64,000 nucleotides of DNA, from NCBI GenBank assembly GCA_023053575.1, contig JAKZAP010000004.1, positions 20,517,675 to 20,581,674 on the forward strand. Direction: 5' to 3'. This DNA is from Branchinecta lynchi (lineage: Eukaryota; Arthropoda; Branchiopoda; Anostraca; Branchinectidae). Both the position numbers and the translations under genes were made by a program. The notes below the pieces were generated by a model. That model worked only from the letters and a program-made list of their open reading frames with translations. It made no database searches and was not told where the DNA came from. This document shows positions 1 through 31,500 of this stretch, in pieces; position 1 is the stretch's first letter; the number at the start of each line of letters is the position of its first letter.

Positions 1-1606
1 CCCCGAAATAAATTCCTGGATACGGGCCTGATCAAGACTATGAGTTACAAGCGATGACTATAGAGATCGAAAGTAGTGAATGTAATCGCAGTTTTTTTTC
101 TTTTGGTGGAGGATAAGTTACATGTGTACAGAAGTAGAGATTAGGATTGTTTTTTCCGATGAAAATTTGACACTTTCATGCTTTTCCTAAAGGATTAAAG
201 CCGCGGTTACAGCAACGCCTTTGTGATTGAAAGACGTCTCACTGCCGCGTTTCATTCCCTTTAATTTCGGTTCAAAGACTAATAATGACGTAATGTGTAA
301 ATATACACAAAAGGTCCAGTTCCCACGCAAAAACATTGATTTAACCTTTGAAGTTTTCGGGGCGTCTATATTTTCCTTCGCTGCCCACCAACCCCGGTGA
401 TCAGACAGGGTAAACCACCTTATCATTAAATGTTCGCGACTTCTCGATTAGGGTCTGGGGTAGGTGATAAAGATGGGTTGATCTGGCAAAATTAACGTTT
501 ACAGAAAGAAACAGGATTATTTACACCTTTAAGCGCGGGTTGCATCCACGACTCAAAACTGTTCGGGCGACGGGTCGCCAGACCGCCCGCCCTTCTAGGA
601 TGGGTAACGCCCCCGTATGCAAAATGCGCAACGAATGTGAAGAAAAAGACGAGGTTGAGGTGTTTTATACCGTGTCGCAGAACAGAACCATTCGCCATAA
701 ATCCTCCTAACATTAAACCTACAGGGGAAGCAAGTTGCTAGTTTTCCTTGGCAACATACGAAAGGTCTCCAAGCATTTTGTCGGTCTTTTCAGTTGTTAA
801 ACTCCACCAATTCTTCTTTCTCAGTACGATGGATTATACACAAAAATAGCATACATTATATTAAAGTGACAATGCCGTAATAAAATTAGTAATTTGTTCG
901 CGGAGACTGATGGCCAATATTAGGCCAACATGAAGGTTTGCTCGCTCGCACAGTGGCTGTACCTGGGCTGTACATTTAGACCGGATAAATGGGAACGGGG
1001 GTGGAAATGCCAAAACAATCCGACGAGCAGTTTCAAGCCGGCTAGTTTAGGATTTAGAAGAAGCGCTGGATCTGGGTTGTTAGGAACTGGCGAATTTGAT
1101 CTGCAGCTAAGTTAAACTCCCAACTCCTACCAAGGTTGCACTTCCGTCTAAAATTAGTTGTATAGTCATAAATTCAGAATAAAATGAACGATAGTCGACA
1201 TGGCCACACATTTATTATTTATTTTATTCCAACTAGGATACGACCAACTAGGGTCAGGTAAATGACAAGATACGTAACAAACACTGGCATAAATATAAAC
1301 TACAAATAAAATAAAATAAAACGAAATTTCAACACATCAAGCTGGAGAAAACCCACAGTAAAGTAAGAGAAAGAAAAACAATAATCTATTAGCATGGCAA
1401 ATCTGAGGCCATGGAAATGAATGTAACAAAACGAAAAAACTTTTTACGAAAAAAAAATTACACTTTCAAGAAAAAACAAACTTTCTCTACGGGAAACGCT
1501 ACCTTCTGGAACTTTACTTATAGTTCATTACTCCTTGAAGCACGGACATCCAAATCCAGTCATGCTACTCGGCCATACCTGATAACAAACAAGAGCTGGA
1601 AGCTCA
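1..1606. other. Upstream flank, no recognisable gene
   Basis: Only short open frames on both strands (up to about 80 codons), none with a recognisable motif. The sequence is not obviously repeated elsewhere in the window. It ends where the TATGGCACTT-ended repeat family B begins. Confidence 0.5.
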
Positions 1607-3698
1607 TATGGCACTTTCAAGGCTGGTTCAGAGGATGAAATATAGAATTTGCCTTTTCGTGGGTTTGTTCTGATCATCTGTAAGCGGAACCCCTAAGATA
1701 AGAATAATCATGGACTTGAAAATTACGAGAATGTATCGTTTGGTAAAAAGTATTTTATTTTAGAACTTGGCTGTAATGATGCGCACTTTAAAGTTGCTAG
1801 AAATTCATGTGTAAGCAAAACCCCTGAGGCCAAAACGATGACAGGCCCTTGGAGATTATTAGTATTCATCATTTAGTCAAAGGTATTTTTTTTTTCACTT
1901 TCATTTTGGGCTGATATGTTCCGTTTGATCAAAACTACTTTTAGACTTTGTGGTTTAGATGCGCACTTTAAGGGGGCTAGAACTTCATTTGTAAGCAAAA
2001 CCCTTGATGCAAAGTTGATAATGGGCTCATGGGGATCATGAAAATGTGTTTTTGCTTAAAAGTAGTTTTCTTACTTTACGGTCAAGATTGATACTTTCAG
2101 GAATAGTCGGCGATTTTTAAGCCAATCTTGTCGAATCTCTAATATTCTAGCCAAGTTTCGTCCTCCTAGCACATCTGGAAGCACCGTAACTCGCGATCAC
2201 CGGAATTCTGGACCCCAACTCCCCCCCACATTGCCCAGAGCCAATTCGGTTCTGTAAATGATTTATCTAGAGCAGTGGTTCCCAACCGGTGTTCCGCGTA
2301 CCCTAAAGGGTATGCGAGACCCTTGCAAGGGGTACGCGAAGGTACCAAAAGCGTTTTGGTCTGTAGCTTCAAAATCTCGCCTCACTCATTTTTGATTGCC
2401 AAAAGCCTAATATTACCAGCAGAGGAAGCACTTGCTAAATATTTTTGGAGAGCAAGGTATTTTAACTGACTGGCTGGTTATTTATCCCGACTGTTTTAAA
2501 AAAAAAATACTGTTTTTGCAAAAAATAGCGGCACTTCGCGCCGATCTTGCCGACCACTTTCAGGGGGAGGGCTGTTGCCAATCCCCGATGACGCCACTGA
2601 TTATAAGCCCTGGTGAAAGTCAATGAAATAATATTGATTCCCAAACAAGCTAGCAAACTGCATCAAGATCTGTTCCTGTGTCAAACAATATTGTTTAAAA
2701 ACAATCGAAGACACTGCAATTGATATTGTCATTCAGGTTGCAAATCAAGCTAACAAAAATGTTTGCGATGCAGCTTGATCTAAGAACGGAGAACATCAAA
2801 ACCAAACACAGAAACAGGCTGACGTAAAAAATATTGCCGTTAATGACATCGAGCCGAGATTCCACAAAATTCTGGCTACAAACCAGCCTCAAGTGTTGAA
2901 TTTGTATATATTTACACACATGTATGCTTTCTCAGATATCGTCTTTTCACGGTCTGAAAAAGGGGGTACGGAAAAGGTTGGGAACCACTGATCTAAAGAA
3001 TCTGCTTGATATTCCCACAAAGTTCCATCCCAACCTCTGTCGGTTCCGGTCCGGACACCAAAAAGATCACCAGAGATATGTCCTCTGTTCAAGTATAAAA
3101 TTTCATTGAGATCCGATCACCAGTTCCAAAGTTAAGCATGACTCAATATTCCAGAATCCCCCCCCACTCCCCCCACGATGATCTGATCGAGGAAATTTTT
3201 ATTTTCCAAGTCAGTTTTATCGGGTTCTTGATATGCCTGCCAAGTTTCGTCATGAAAAGCCCCAAAACCACCGTCACCGGAATTCCGGACCCCCACCCCC
3301 AGCCTCCCCAAGTGTTCGGATCCAGTCCAATTGTGTAAATGATTTATCTAGAGCAGATGCTTTGTTCTTCCCTGCAAGTTTCACTCCGACCCCTCCATTA
3401 TAACCATTTCTCGAGATTTCCGCCCCCCCACTCCTTCATAGCTGTCGAATCCGGTCCGGACTTCAAACGGGATATCAAAGATATGTCATCTATTTGGTTA
3501 TTAAGTTTCATTCCAACCCGTTCGAAAGTTACACACTACTCAATTTTCCCGATTCCCCCGCCCACCACCCCCACCTCCCAGATGGTCGGATCGGGAAACT
3601 GATTTTTTCCAAGTTGGTTTGATCGGATTTCTGATATGCCTGCCAAGTTTCATCATCCTAGCACATCTGGAAGTACCCTAACTCGAAAAAGTGCCATA
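1607..3698. repeat. Repeat family B, copy 1, with nested hAT element
   Basis: Bounded by an inverted pair, TATGGCACTTTC at 1607-1618 and AAAAGTGCCATA ending at 3698. The interior has pyrimidine-rich recurring phrases such as AAGTTTCATC, CTAGCACATCTGGAAG and ATCCGGTCCGGAC, also seen at 50939-53328. Diverged direct repeats occur near 1777 and 1956 (GATGCGCACTTTAA in each). No coding potential. Both copies are preceded by AGCTCA, so the true end may lie slightly further out. A non-autonomous transposon is the likely origin. Confidence 0.6.
2273..2990. mobile_element. hAT-type non-autonomous transposon
   Basis: The left end CAGTGGTTCCCAACC at 2273 is mirrored by GGTTGGGAACCACTG ending at 2990, the classic hAT-type inverted terminus. 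The flanks are ATCTAGAG (2265-2272) and ATCTAAAG (2991-2998), an 8-bp target duplication with one mismatch. The 718-bp interior encodes no transposase. It has a stretch near 2464-2600 (ACTGACTGGCTGG, CACTTCGCGCCGA) that resembles 16422-16660. It sits inside repeat family B, so it is the younger insertion. Confidence 0.85.
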
Positions 3699-4573
3699 CA
3701 GATAAGAAAAAAAAAAGCAAAAATAAAGTTATTCTCAATTCTTAAATGCACAAGTGAGGCCAACAGATTAGATTAAATTCAAGCTTATCAATATGTCAGC
3801 AGGCTCTGGCACTAAACACGGGTGTAAATGTCATCCTGCTTCCTCCCAATTACAATCTTCAAAGAAAATATGAAATGTTGCGGAAACATCGTGACAGGAT
3901 TTTAGAAACCCACCACCTTTGGGAATACTGTTCCCACGCAAAGCACCAACTGATAAATCATAAGGGGCGAAAACACACCATTTAATCCTTTACATTAGAT
4001 CATAATTTGTCGAATGAGTTGACAATCCAACGCCTACAATAAATGTTGCAGTCAGTTTCGTTATCACATGGCCCCCATTCTGATTTACCAGGAAAAGCAG
4101 AGGGGGTAGACACTCGATAGAAGTACCGATAGGAAGAAAAGATTATACCATAGAAAGAAACGCTTATGTCAGAGCTACAAACGGATTATTGAATCTTGTC
4201 AGTATTTGGTATATCATAGTTTTTTATTTATTTATTTTTTTTATTTTGTCCGATCTAAGCCATACAGAACGCACATAATCAGTAATCACCCAAACAAATA
4301 ACGAAATCATTGCATAACACCCAAATTGTAGAAGGAAAAAGATCGTGCTGAAGATAGATTGTTTCCGATCAGTAATTTCGCACTTCGAATATATTTCTAT
4401 AGCAGAAGGTTAAGAGTAGCAGATATTTGACGTATTTATAGTAAACTCACCTACTAAATCGCTAAATCGCTGTTTGACTCTTAAGTAGATTTTGTTTGTA
4501 TGTTTAGTGTTTTGCCTAATTATGTCTTCATATATTCTTTTGTACTCCACTGTTTTCGTCTTGTACGATTTGT
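3699..4573. other. Intergenic stretch, no recognised gene
   Basis: No convincing open frame. The last part (about 4500-4573) runs into a LINE-like 3' terminus and is probably retroposon 3' UTR. Confidence 0.4.
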
Positions 4574-4612
4574 GGGTTAAAAATAAATTATTATTATTAT
4601 TATTATTATTAT
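4574..4612 (+). mobile_element. 3' end of a non-LTR retroposon with (ATT)n tail
   Basis: GGGTTAAAAATAAA is followed by an uninterrupted ATT microsatellite. The same arrangement, a short G-rich word, A-run, AATAAA and then a simple tandem tail, recurs at other places in the window with different tails. I take it as the 3' end of a LINE or its SINE. The 5' limit is not visible. Confidence 0.5.
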
Positions 4613-6114
4613 CTGGTTTTGTAAGTGATTTCCCGAGGGGTTACCCACTGCTGTAACGCTTTTCTCGGCACCGGCACAAACCAGCGGTGCCGACCATAAA
4701 GTTGGCGATTTATCTTTCAAATGCTTTTAAACATGCTGATTTTGATGTGCTAACACTTGACAACCGGTGCACTTGCACTTGCACCGGGCACTTGCTGTAC
4801 ACTAAACTTCAGTGGACAACCCATCGTGATTTTTATGATGGACATTAGATTATTCTTTATTGCTAAATTACATAATAACCCATGGTGATAGGTAAACGCC
4901 CATGAGAAGACATAAATGCACTGGCACTGGGCGGTTACAACACACTACTTCAACTTACACAATAATTCATTTCAACACTAATTCATAAAAAAAAAAAATC
5001 GACATAGTGCCCGATAGGGCCAAAACGTGTGGTGCTATAAATGCACTGAATTGTTTGCCAAGCAGATAACGGTTTACAATATTTACCAGCAAACCATAAG
5101 AAACCACAATCACGAAACTTCTCAAAGAGAAGCACGAGTTTCTTTATTATCTTTGGTGTTGCAGGCAGTCAAGTGCCAATCCCCTCGCCAACCCACAAAA
5201 GCAGTCAACAGCAACAATGACGGTTTGTTCAATCGAAAAATTTAGTAATTGGCTCAAAAGAGTGTGTCAGGGTGATTTGTCACAAGATGGAGGGAGAGGC
5301 ATTTCTTTGGAAGAGGCGTGGCGGTTTTTTGGTCGCGTGATGAGAAACGGGTGTAAGTTCGCACTTCGCGTCACCCGCTCTGAACCGCCGCATTCACTGA
5401 GCTCTGGCAGTAATGAGTTATGATGGAAATTTATTGTTAGCTTTAGAGACAAAGGGGAGGGAGCGATCGGCAATAGATGGCACCTCATTGAGAAAATAGA
5501 CCCAAATTCTTGGCAAAACGAAATGAAAACCTATCGTATGCTTATTCCCCTGCCAAATAGACTGACAGGCTGCCGATCTAGCAACTCGTTTTTGTGATTG
5601 AACGAAAAGCGTTTGGTTCACTACAAATAAATATGTTCTATAAACACACAATCCGATATTCGGATGCGAATTTTCGCCTTCGCTCAAAGTTTTTGATACA
5701 TCGCATGCAGGTTCATACTGCTACCGTTACCGATATCAAGACGATAAACAGTCGATAAATCAGATGACGCTTTTTCGGCGATTTTTCGGCTCTTCCCGGC
5801 AAAGCTTATTGTGCATAAGATTTAATGCATACCGTTTTCGAAATCACAACAGCTAACATCCGAGCTGTTTTCTGTTGAAACTGTGCTTCCTTGTGTTATC
5901 TGTAAAGGAAACTTCTGACAGTGTAGTGACCGAGGTAGTGACGCGAATCTGTGCGTATTTTTGTATGCAAATTCTTATCGAACTCAACCTTTAACTTCTG
6001 CTTGATACAAACCTTCCCTCTCATGGTGATCGCCATCAATGCTAGCGAATATTACCGACCCAGCACATTTCAAGCACAACCGAATAGGGCTGAGACCCGA
6101 CAGTCTAGTCACAC
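4613..6114. other. Intergenic stretch, nothing identified
   Basis: Short overlapping frames on both strands at 5027-5687, no recognisable domain. No repeat partner noticed in the window. Confidence 0.4.
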
Positions 6115-6620
6115 TTCATTTAGTATTTAAATAGGCATGAAAACCCGATAAAAATGCATTACTGAGTTTGTCCACTACCCACAGATAATCGATTTGATCG
6201 TATGAACTTATTCTTTCAAATTTGGGGTACCTCTATGAGCTTGTCCCTCTATGCTTGAAATCTTGGTAAGCCAAGAAAACAAAGGTAAGCCGTTACCGAA
6301 AAATAGCACATATAATAAAAATACATTTATCATCACTCTCCTACTCCCGTCTGAGGAGTTGCTCCGAGATTAGCGTCCGTCACACATGGAAATGCGGGCT
6401 TCTTCTGAAAATCAAATTCTCCGCCTCTGGATGAATTATGACTTGACGTGCAAGCAGCGCACATTCTGAACGTTATTACTGCAGCCCCAGGTGAAAAATA
6501 CAAAATCCTTTAGACAAGTCAAAATAATTCAACGTATTCAAACATCACACGTAAAAATAAGCTACCTTTTGAGCTAAACTTTAAGTACTCCGGGAAGAAA
6601 GGCTGAGATAGCATTGTATA
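6115..6620. repeat. Repeat also present at 19.95-20.2 kb and 27.84-28.18 kb
   Basis: The left part (AAACCCGATAAAAATGC, then GTACCTCTATGAGCTTGTCC) matches 19990-20200. The right part (AGCGTCCGTCACACATGG through ATTCAAACATCACACG) matches 27850-28110. In those places the two halves are separated by about 700 bp of family A sequence. This copy therefore looks like the uninterrupted form, with the junction near 6348. Confidence 0.6.
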
Positions 6621-7222
6621 CACTGGACAAAGCTTCTAACAGTAGCCTGCCGGCAATATGTCACGGGTTACGCCTCCGCGACAGATTCTGCCAGCTCTTC
6701 TGATCTTCCCTTGGTCAGTTCCCAGCAATTCCAGAAGAGTGATAATTTACTCGCTGGACTCCGTTGCGGACTGGACCTCTTGGCTCTTTACAGCCTTTTC
6801 TTATTCATTATTCACCACACTGTGACCCAGAACGTGCAACTTAATTCCCTCCAATATATCATCTGCAGGACTTCTTATCAAGAACAAATCCTTGTCCGAC
6901 AAATTATGGGATGAAACGCATTTGTCATCTCGCACTCCCGGTCCACCCCAACATGCGTGAAGAACAAGTGGACATTTTATTTGTTACAACCATTTAGACT
7001 GACGACTGAATCTGCAGTACAAAACGGGGCGGGGAGCCTACCGTTCAGTGCTGAACTGCCAAATGCGCTGAGTATATAGGCACTAGCCGCACTGCAAGTG
7101 TCATAACATATAACGCAAGGATCCGTAATAATAACAGATAACGGACAGCAGTCTATCTTTTACTGTCCAGAAAAAATACACTACGAGTTTAAATCCTATG
7201 TTTTTGTACAAATATACGCCTA
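6621..7222. other. Intergenic stretch, nothing identified
   Basis: No recognisable gene. A 67-codon frame at 6711-6914 has no identifiable motif. Confidence 0.4.
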
Positions 7223-8168
7223 GCCGACGAACCGTCCCCATGACAAAACATCCCCGGCGAAATCCCCGTGGCGAAACTTCCGCGACAAAACGTCCCCGTG
7301 GCAAAACGTCCAAAAGCATAGATCAAGTGCATGGTCGAGGTAAAACAACTTCAGAGTGTACATTACAGATGTGGGAACATTACTTATAAGCAGGAAAGAT
7401 GGGACATGGGATCGATTGCTTCATAAATGTATTGTTTCCAAATAAAATATATAATGTATTACATAATTGCCTTGCAATGGACTCGTAACTGATCAGTTCT
7501 AGCTCTTGGTAGTTCGAAACATGTACCTCCTCGGAGGAAGGGGAAGTCCGGTGTGGCTCAAAGAGAGTCAACCAAGGAGAATACAAAAATTTGCGTAGTG
7601 CCATTAGGGTGGATAAAAATAACATGGGCAGCGACGAAACGAGAGCGGATGGAAAGATTAGTTAGGTAGAGAGACACAATAAGTCTAAGTAAGACGGGTT
7701 TGATCCTTTAACAAAATCCTTTAATAATAAGTATCACAAAATTAAATATCGAACGAAACGAGTTCAATGAGTTATATCGCAGCGTAAACTAACATACAAA
7801 TAAAACAATCAAATTTAGGATAAAACGAAAACTGACAAACTACTAAATCTTTGCGCAAATGGCTATAGCCGGGAGCAACACTTGGTTTGTTTCTTCACTA
7901 TCGGATAAATGCTGCAGCAGCCAACACATCGTGGTTTTCAAAATGCTATATTCCAAGAACATTTCTTGTCTGAATTGGAGACGCAATCAGTAATCTCATA
8001 GGCCTAGCTATCCCTCAGAGAAACAAACAAAAATCTACAGCCGGGGACGTTTTGCCATGTGAGCGTTTCGATTGGTGACGTTTCGCCACGGGGACCTTTT
8101 GTCGTGGGTACGTTTTTTCGTTGGGACGTTTTGTCATTGGGACGTTCGAACGGGGATGTTTCGCCGAC
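7223..8168. mobile_element. Inverted-repeat element with short tandem subrepeats in both arms
   Basis: The left arm (7223-7312) is a run of about 16-bp variants of CCCCGTGGCAAAACGT. The right arm (8041-8168) carries the complementary units, such as GGGACGTTTTGTCATT. The outer ends match inversely: GCCGACGAACCGTCCCC against GTCGGCGAAACATCCCC. The interior of about 730 bp has no recognisable coding sequence. A DNA transposon with repeat-built termini is the best reading; no clear target duplication was found. Confidence 0.55.
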
Positions 8169-8253
8169 AACCCCATAGTGATGCTGACTGGGCGATCATG
8201 GCTAACTTGGCTACAAAAATAGCTACGGCTAAGTCTAAAAAAAAAGTAACAAG

Positions 8254-8795
8254 GACTGGAAGACCTCGGCCTTGTGAACAATCAATCCCTTTTTTAAGGC
8301 TAGGTAGGTTACACTGTCCCAGATCATTACTGTTAAAGCCTATTCTCCTCCTGAATTTGATTAAGACGGACTCGAACTACGCTATTTCTGCTTGAAACCA
8401 AAACTGCTCTCTGCTTCATTATACATGGAAGCTTTTTCTTACATCAAAACATCATAATGAATGGCACAAATTCATACCTTAACTTGCACTTTGGAACAAA
8501 TTAAGATCTACGGACTTAAGAAAGTTTGCCAGTGATATGCTGTGATCGGTTCGGCAGTTATTCAAGTGCATGTGAAATCTTTACTTCTAGATCAAAGGGT
8601 GTCTTCTAGAAACATAAATAAATGACGATGACTAGGCACAAAAATAATCGGTTCTGCTACAGAAAATCAATTCGGCCTGAAGGACCTCGACCTTGTGAAC
8701 GCTCAATCCCCTTTTTTAAGGCTAAGTCGGTTACATTGCCCAGACCGTTACTGGTTTGGAATGGCCTATTCTCTTCCTATATTTGATTAAGGACA
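8254..8795. repeat. Pair of ~115-bp direct repeats
   Basis: About 8254-8370 and 8677-8795 share GACCTCGGCCTTGTGAAC, TTTTTTAAGGCTA, CATTACTG and CCTATTCTC in the same order with scattered changes. They are direct and separated by about 300 bp. Neither copy encodes a recognisable product. Confidence 0.6.
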
Positions 8796-9674
8796 CTTAC
8801 GAGCGATTTGCCCCTAACATTCCCATAATTTTATTCCCCTTACAGTGTTACTAATGGCTCAGGAGCACTAGTGCAATCGTTACAAGCAGTGGCGCTTTTT
8901 TACATAATTGTTTTGTCCCACGGATCCCCGTTCCTAATAGTGGGATCTAATATCCTAACATGATCAGAGTTTCACGGTTGTCAATAATGAGAGGGATGCT
9001 ATTACATTTAAGCGGGGTGCGCGTTGCCCAAAAAGATATATGCTCATTTGTTATGGTAATCGAAGAGACGATTGATATGATCGAGGGGCACTTAGTAGGC
9101 AGACTTTTTTGTAACCTCACTCTCTGGATGGCTATTGTGAGTAGAGAGCGATTATGGTCGGTCTGTTGTTGGTTATTTTACGGATTAGAAATAATATGCG
9201 GACGCTGTTATTTTAAGCAAGGGTGGTCGCAGAGCCAAGGGGTTAACTCGCGTTGCTAGAAAAAGACACAGCACCCGAAAGGAAACCCAACTGAAATGAT
9301 AACACTGGCAATCGGAGAGCTTAATTAGCATAAGACAGGTGCGCAAGATAATTTAAAGGCGTACTGAAGGAGGCAGAACCAACCGAGGTTCCAGTGGTTT
9401 TCACTTGCAGAAGATGGTACCATTGTTTCTGCTACCGTGAACCAAGGCTACTACCCGTCTTCGTGTTCCGTGGTTAATGTCCCAGGACCTCAAACAGAAA
9501 CAGAGGCTGGGCCATCAGTGAAGTTTATGTATAGTTCAGACAGAATCACACAAATAAGATCATTTCTGGGATTCTGAATAAACAAAATTGTGATCAGCAA
9601 CATTGTATTATAGAAGCTTCAGTCCGTTAAGTCTACCTCTCGGTTTATTCTTTCCTGAAATCAATACTTTCAAT
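8796..9674. other. Intergenic stretch, nothing identified
   Basis: Contains a 99-codon open frame at 8960-9259 (+) with a hydrophobic composition. I do not recognise it, and no splice-compatible continuation was found. Confidence 0.35.
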
Positions 9675-9699
9675 GGTTCAAGGTTCAAGGTTCAAGGTT
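9675..9699. repeat. (GGTTCAA)n microsatellite
   Basis: Three and a half tandem copies of GGTTCAA, ending in GGTTTGAAAT. Confidence 0.85.
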
Positions 9700-9851
9700 T
9701 GAAATAGATTGTGTATGTTAGTATGGTATGTTCTTTTTTATTTGTTTTTCTCAAAATTTGTTGAGTATTTCATTGTGGAAGTTTTGGGCCACGTTTAATG
9801 TATTTTTTGGCCGTGTTGTATTCTTATTTCTTTTTTATACTCGCCAGCTTT

Positions 9852-9880
9852 GGCGGTCAGAAATAAATGAAATGAAATGC
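9852..9880 (+). mobile_element. 3' end of a non-LTR retroposon with (TGAAA)n tail
   Basis: GGCGGTCAGAAATAAA followed by TGAAATGAAATG. It has the same layout as the termini at 4574, 40831, 54375 and 58796, with a different tail unit. Confidence 0.45.
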
Positions 9881-11404
9881 AATAATTCTTGTATTAAAAC
9901 AGAAGACAGCCGTGGTTCCGCAAATTTCTAGTTCTTGAGGCTCAGTCTGTACTTTCGTGATAATTACAGCACACCTCTGTTACACCTAGTACAGCTCCGG
10001 CACACCCGTCTCCCGGCACCTGCTGTATACGATTTTCGAGAGTGGGCACCCCCTCGGAAACAGCTTTTTCTCAGGCAGTGTGAGGAACGAATGAATGAAC
10101 TTGAACGAATGTTTGGAACGACGGCTTTGCAGAGCCGTAATTAGGTCTTTCAAACTACGCCTGGACAGTAAGAGGACGAAGAGGCACTGGAAGAATGACT
10201 GGAATGCTCCAGAGTCTTCCACCAGAATATGATCAATTGGAGTCATAGTAAGGAGTGGTCGAAAGGACGAAAAAACCTTATCCCAAAGCTTGATTTAAGT
10301 CCGACGGTAATTCAGTCTAATAAATCAGCTTTGGCAAAAACTGATGAAGATCACAAAGTAAGAAATATTTTTCTGAAAACAAAACGATTTTTGTTTAAGC
10401 CGAAAAGACTTAATCACACAGAAATCGCCACCTCGATCGCCACATTTGGAGAAATTTCTCACGAAAAGAGTCCAAGACTCTATGTCCAAAGGAAGGCCAA
10501 GCGTGTTCTTAAATCTTGCGATATTGAGTCCGTACGGAACGTACCTAATCACTTGATGGACAGTAAATGTTTCGGTATCACCCAACAAACACATACCATT
10601 CCTCACGCAAACCTAATATCATGCCAACCTTTAATACGCTTTGATTCTGCAACGTAAACTAAACTACGGTAGGCCTGGAAGTGAAGTTAGCTTCAAATTG
10701 CGTTGCACTATTACGAGAGATCATTCTAGTAGTAAAGTTTGATTTCTATTCTTCCCTATACTGTGAGGACCGGCTCGAGCCGCTGGCTAATCCAGTCCAG
10801 TATATTTCAAATTCAACTCGGTCGTTCTGTGGTTACTTCCCCTATCTTATCTCGCAGCTTCGAGCAGTTGAAGGATTTTCGGTCATGCTCAGCATTTTCG
10901 GGGAAGACGAGTGGAGCTCGGGTTGTTCCTTTTTGTTTTGTTTGCTCTATTTCTCATGATCTGGTACAGGTCAAACCAGAATCCAGACAAGCTTTACTTT
11001 GATGGATTTGTTTTCAACAATTTCATCTGCACCGTCCCAAGAATAATTACTTTATTTCATACTCACAGAAGGGAAACTTCAAAATTCTAAAAAATGGTGA
11101 GAAAGAAAAGCAGATGCGTGACCCCTTTTCGATTTTGCACATTGAACCTAGATCGTGTGAACTCCAGCAGACAGCATTCCAATGGGCTAGACCTCGTCAG
11201 TAGTAATTTCATTTGCCACAGGTCACTATTTCGAGCCATTATCGCAGAATATCACAAAGCTACTGTCATTACCGACAATGAGTCTATTAATTTATAAGCT
11301 CATATCACTTCCGTGCCATTCAACTGAAGTTAAATAATACCCATCAAGTCGTAATTCAACCACAATCACTCCACCGACATCGAAAGGACTTTTACCACCT
11401 CTCC
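9881..11404. other. Upstream region of Gbx, no assigned gene
   Basis: Holds an unbroken 142-codon frame at 10229-10657 (+), basic and rich in K/R/S, with no recognisable motif, and weaker overlapping frames at 9935-10246 and 10681-11002. These are probably chance. The region is largely free of the repeat families seen elsewhere. Confidence 0.35.
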
Positions 11405-11465
11405 ACCAATCAGACAGGAGCTTGGTGTTAAAAGCCAGCCGAAGAAACACTCTCTCGACCAATGG
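11405..11465 (+). promoter_or_regulatory. Two CCAAT boxes upstream of the Gbx start
   Basis: ACCAATCAG at 11405-11413 and ACCAATGG at 11458-11465 lie about 120 and 70 bp before the start codon. CCAAT (NF-Y) elements are common in proximal promoters. With no transcript data this is suggestive only, and no TATA box was seen. Confidence 0.3.
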
Positions 11466-11528
11466 TGAGCGGCGAGACTTTTTGGTTCGACGCTGGAAAG
11501 AAGCAGAAACTCAGTCGCAAAGAGCATA

Positions 11529-30970
<19,442 letters not shown>

Positions 30971-31027
30971 CAGTGTTAAGTTGCCCACGCATTCGATGTT
31001 TTTGTGTCAGTTTATATTGTATTTCCA

Positions 31028-31033
31028 AATAAA
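31028..31033 (+). terminator. Gbx polyadenylation signal
   Basis: AATAAA 58 bp after the stop codon, the first on this strand. Confidence 0.6.
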
Positions 31034-31108
31034 AGCGAACCCTGAAATGAACCAGGTATCAATACTACTGATGACCATAAGGTTTGAAGCCAAGCTGACC
31101 ATTCATTT

Positions 31109-31283
31109 CAAAAAACGAGATTTTCATGGGTTTTTTTTTTTTATTGATCAGCTCATTGAGGACGGTTTGCCGGAAGTGCAACCGAAATATCCGAAATTGT
31201 ATTTATCCCTTGCCCATCATCTTGGAAGGGTAACGAGCTGATCAAGAAAAAAAAAACAAAAAAACCGAAAACCTCGTTTTTTG
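31109..31283. mobile_element. MITE with ~47-bp inverted ends
   Basis: The left arm CAAAAAACGAGATTTTCATG through TTGATCAGCTC is mirrored by GAGCTGATCAAG through CTCGTTTTTTG. Total length is 175 bp, just after the Gbx poly(A) signal. No clear target duplication was found. Confidence 0.65.
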
Positions 31284-31500
31284 TATCTTATTTTATTGAT
31301 GACTAACTCTTCCTGCCGACGAAGAATTGCCGTGTGCCTAGCGGAGAACCAGAAACGTCACCACAACCTGACCATAACAAACACTGTTGACTGGTTTACA
31401 TAGGATTTGAACCCATTTTTGAGATTTCATCTGGGTGACGTTTCTTCTTCTTCCCGAGGTTCAGTGGCGTGTTGTGAGTGTAGAGTAGCGTGTTAAAGTA
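31284..31500. repeat. Dispersed repeat shared with 56.44-56.63 kb
   Basis: TGATGACTAACTCTTCCTGC, GTGTGCCTAGCGGAGAA, and TTCTTCCCGAGGTTCAGTGG line up in order with the 56.4-kb copy at moderate divergence. Not recognised as coding. Confidence 0.55.

Noticed and set aside
10229..10657. 142-codon open frame as a gene upstream of Gbx
   Set aside because: No recognisable motif, composition near background, and a competing frame on the other strand. Kept only as a note; transcript data could revive it.
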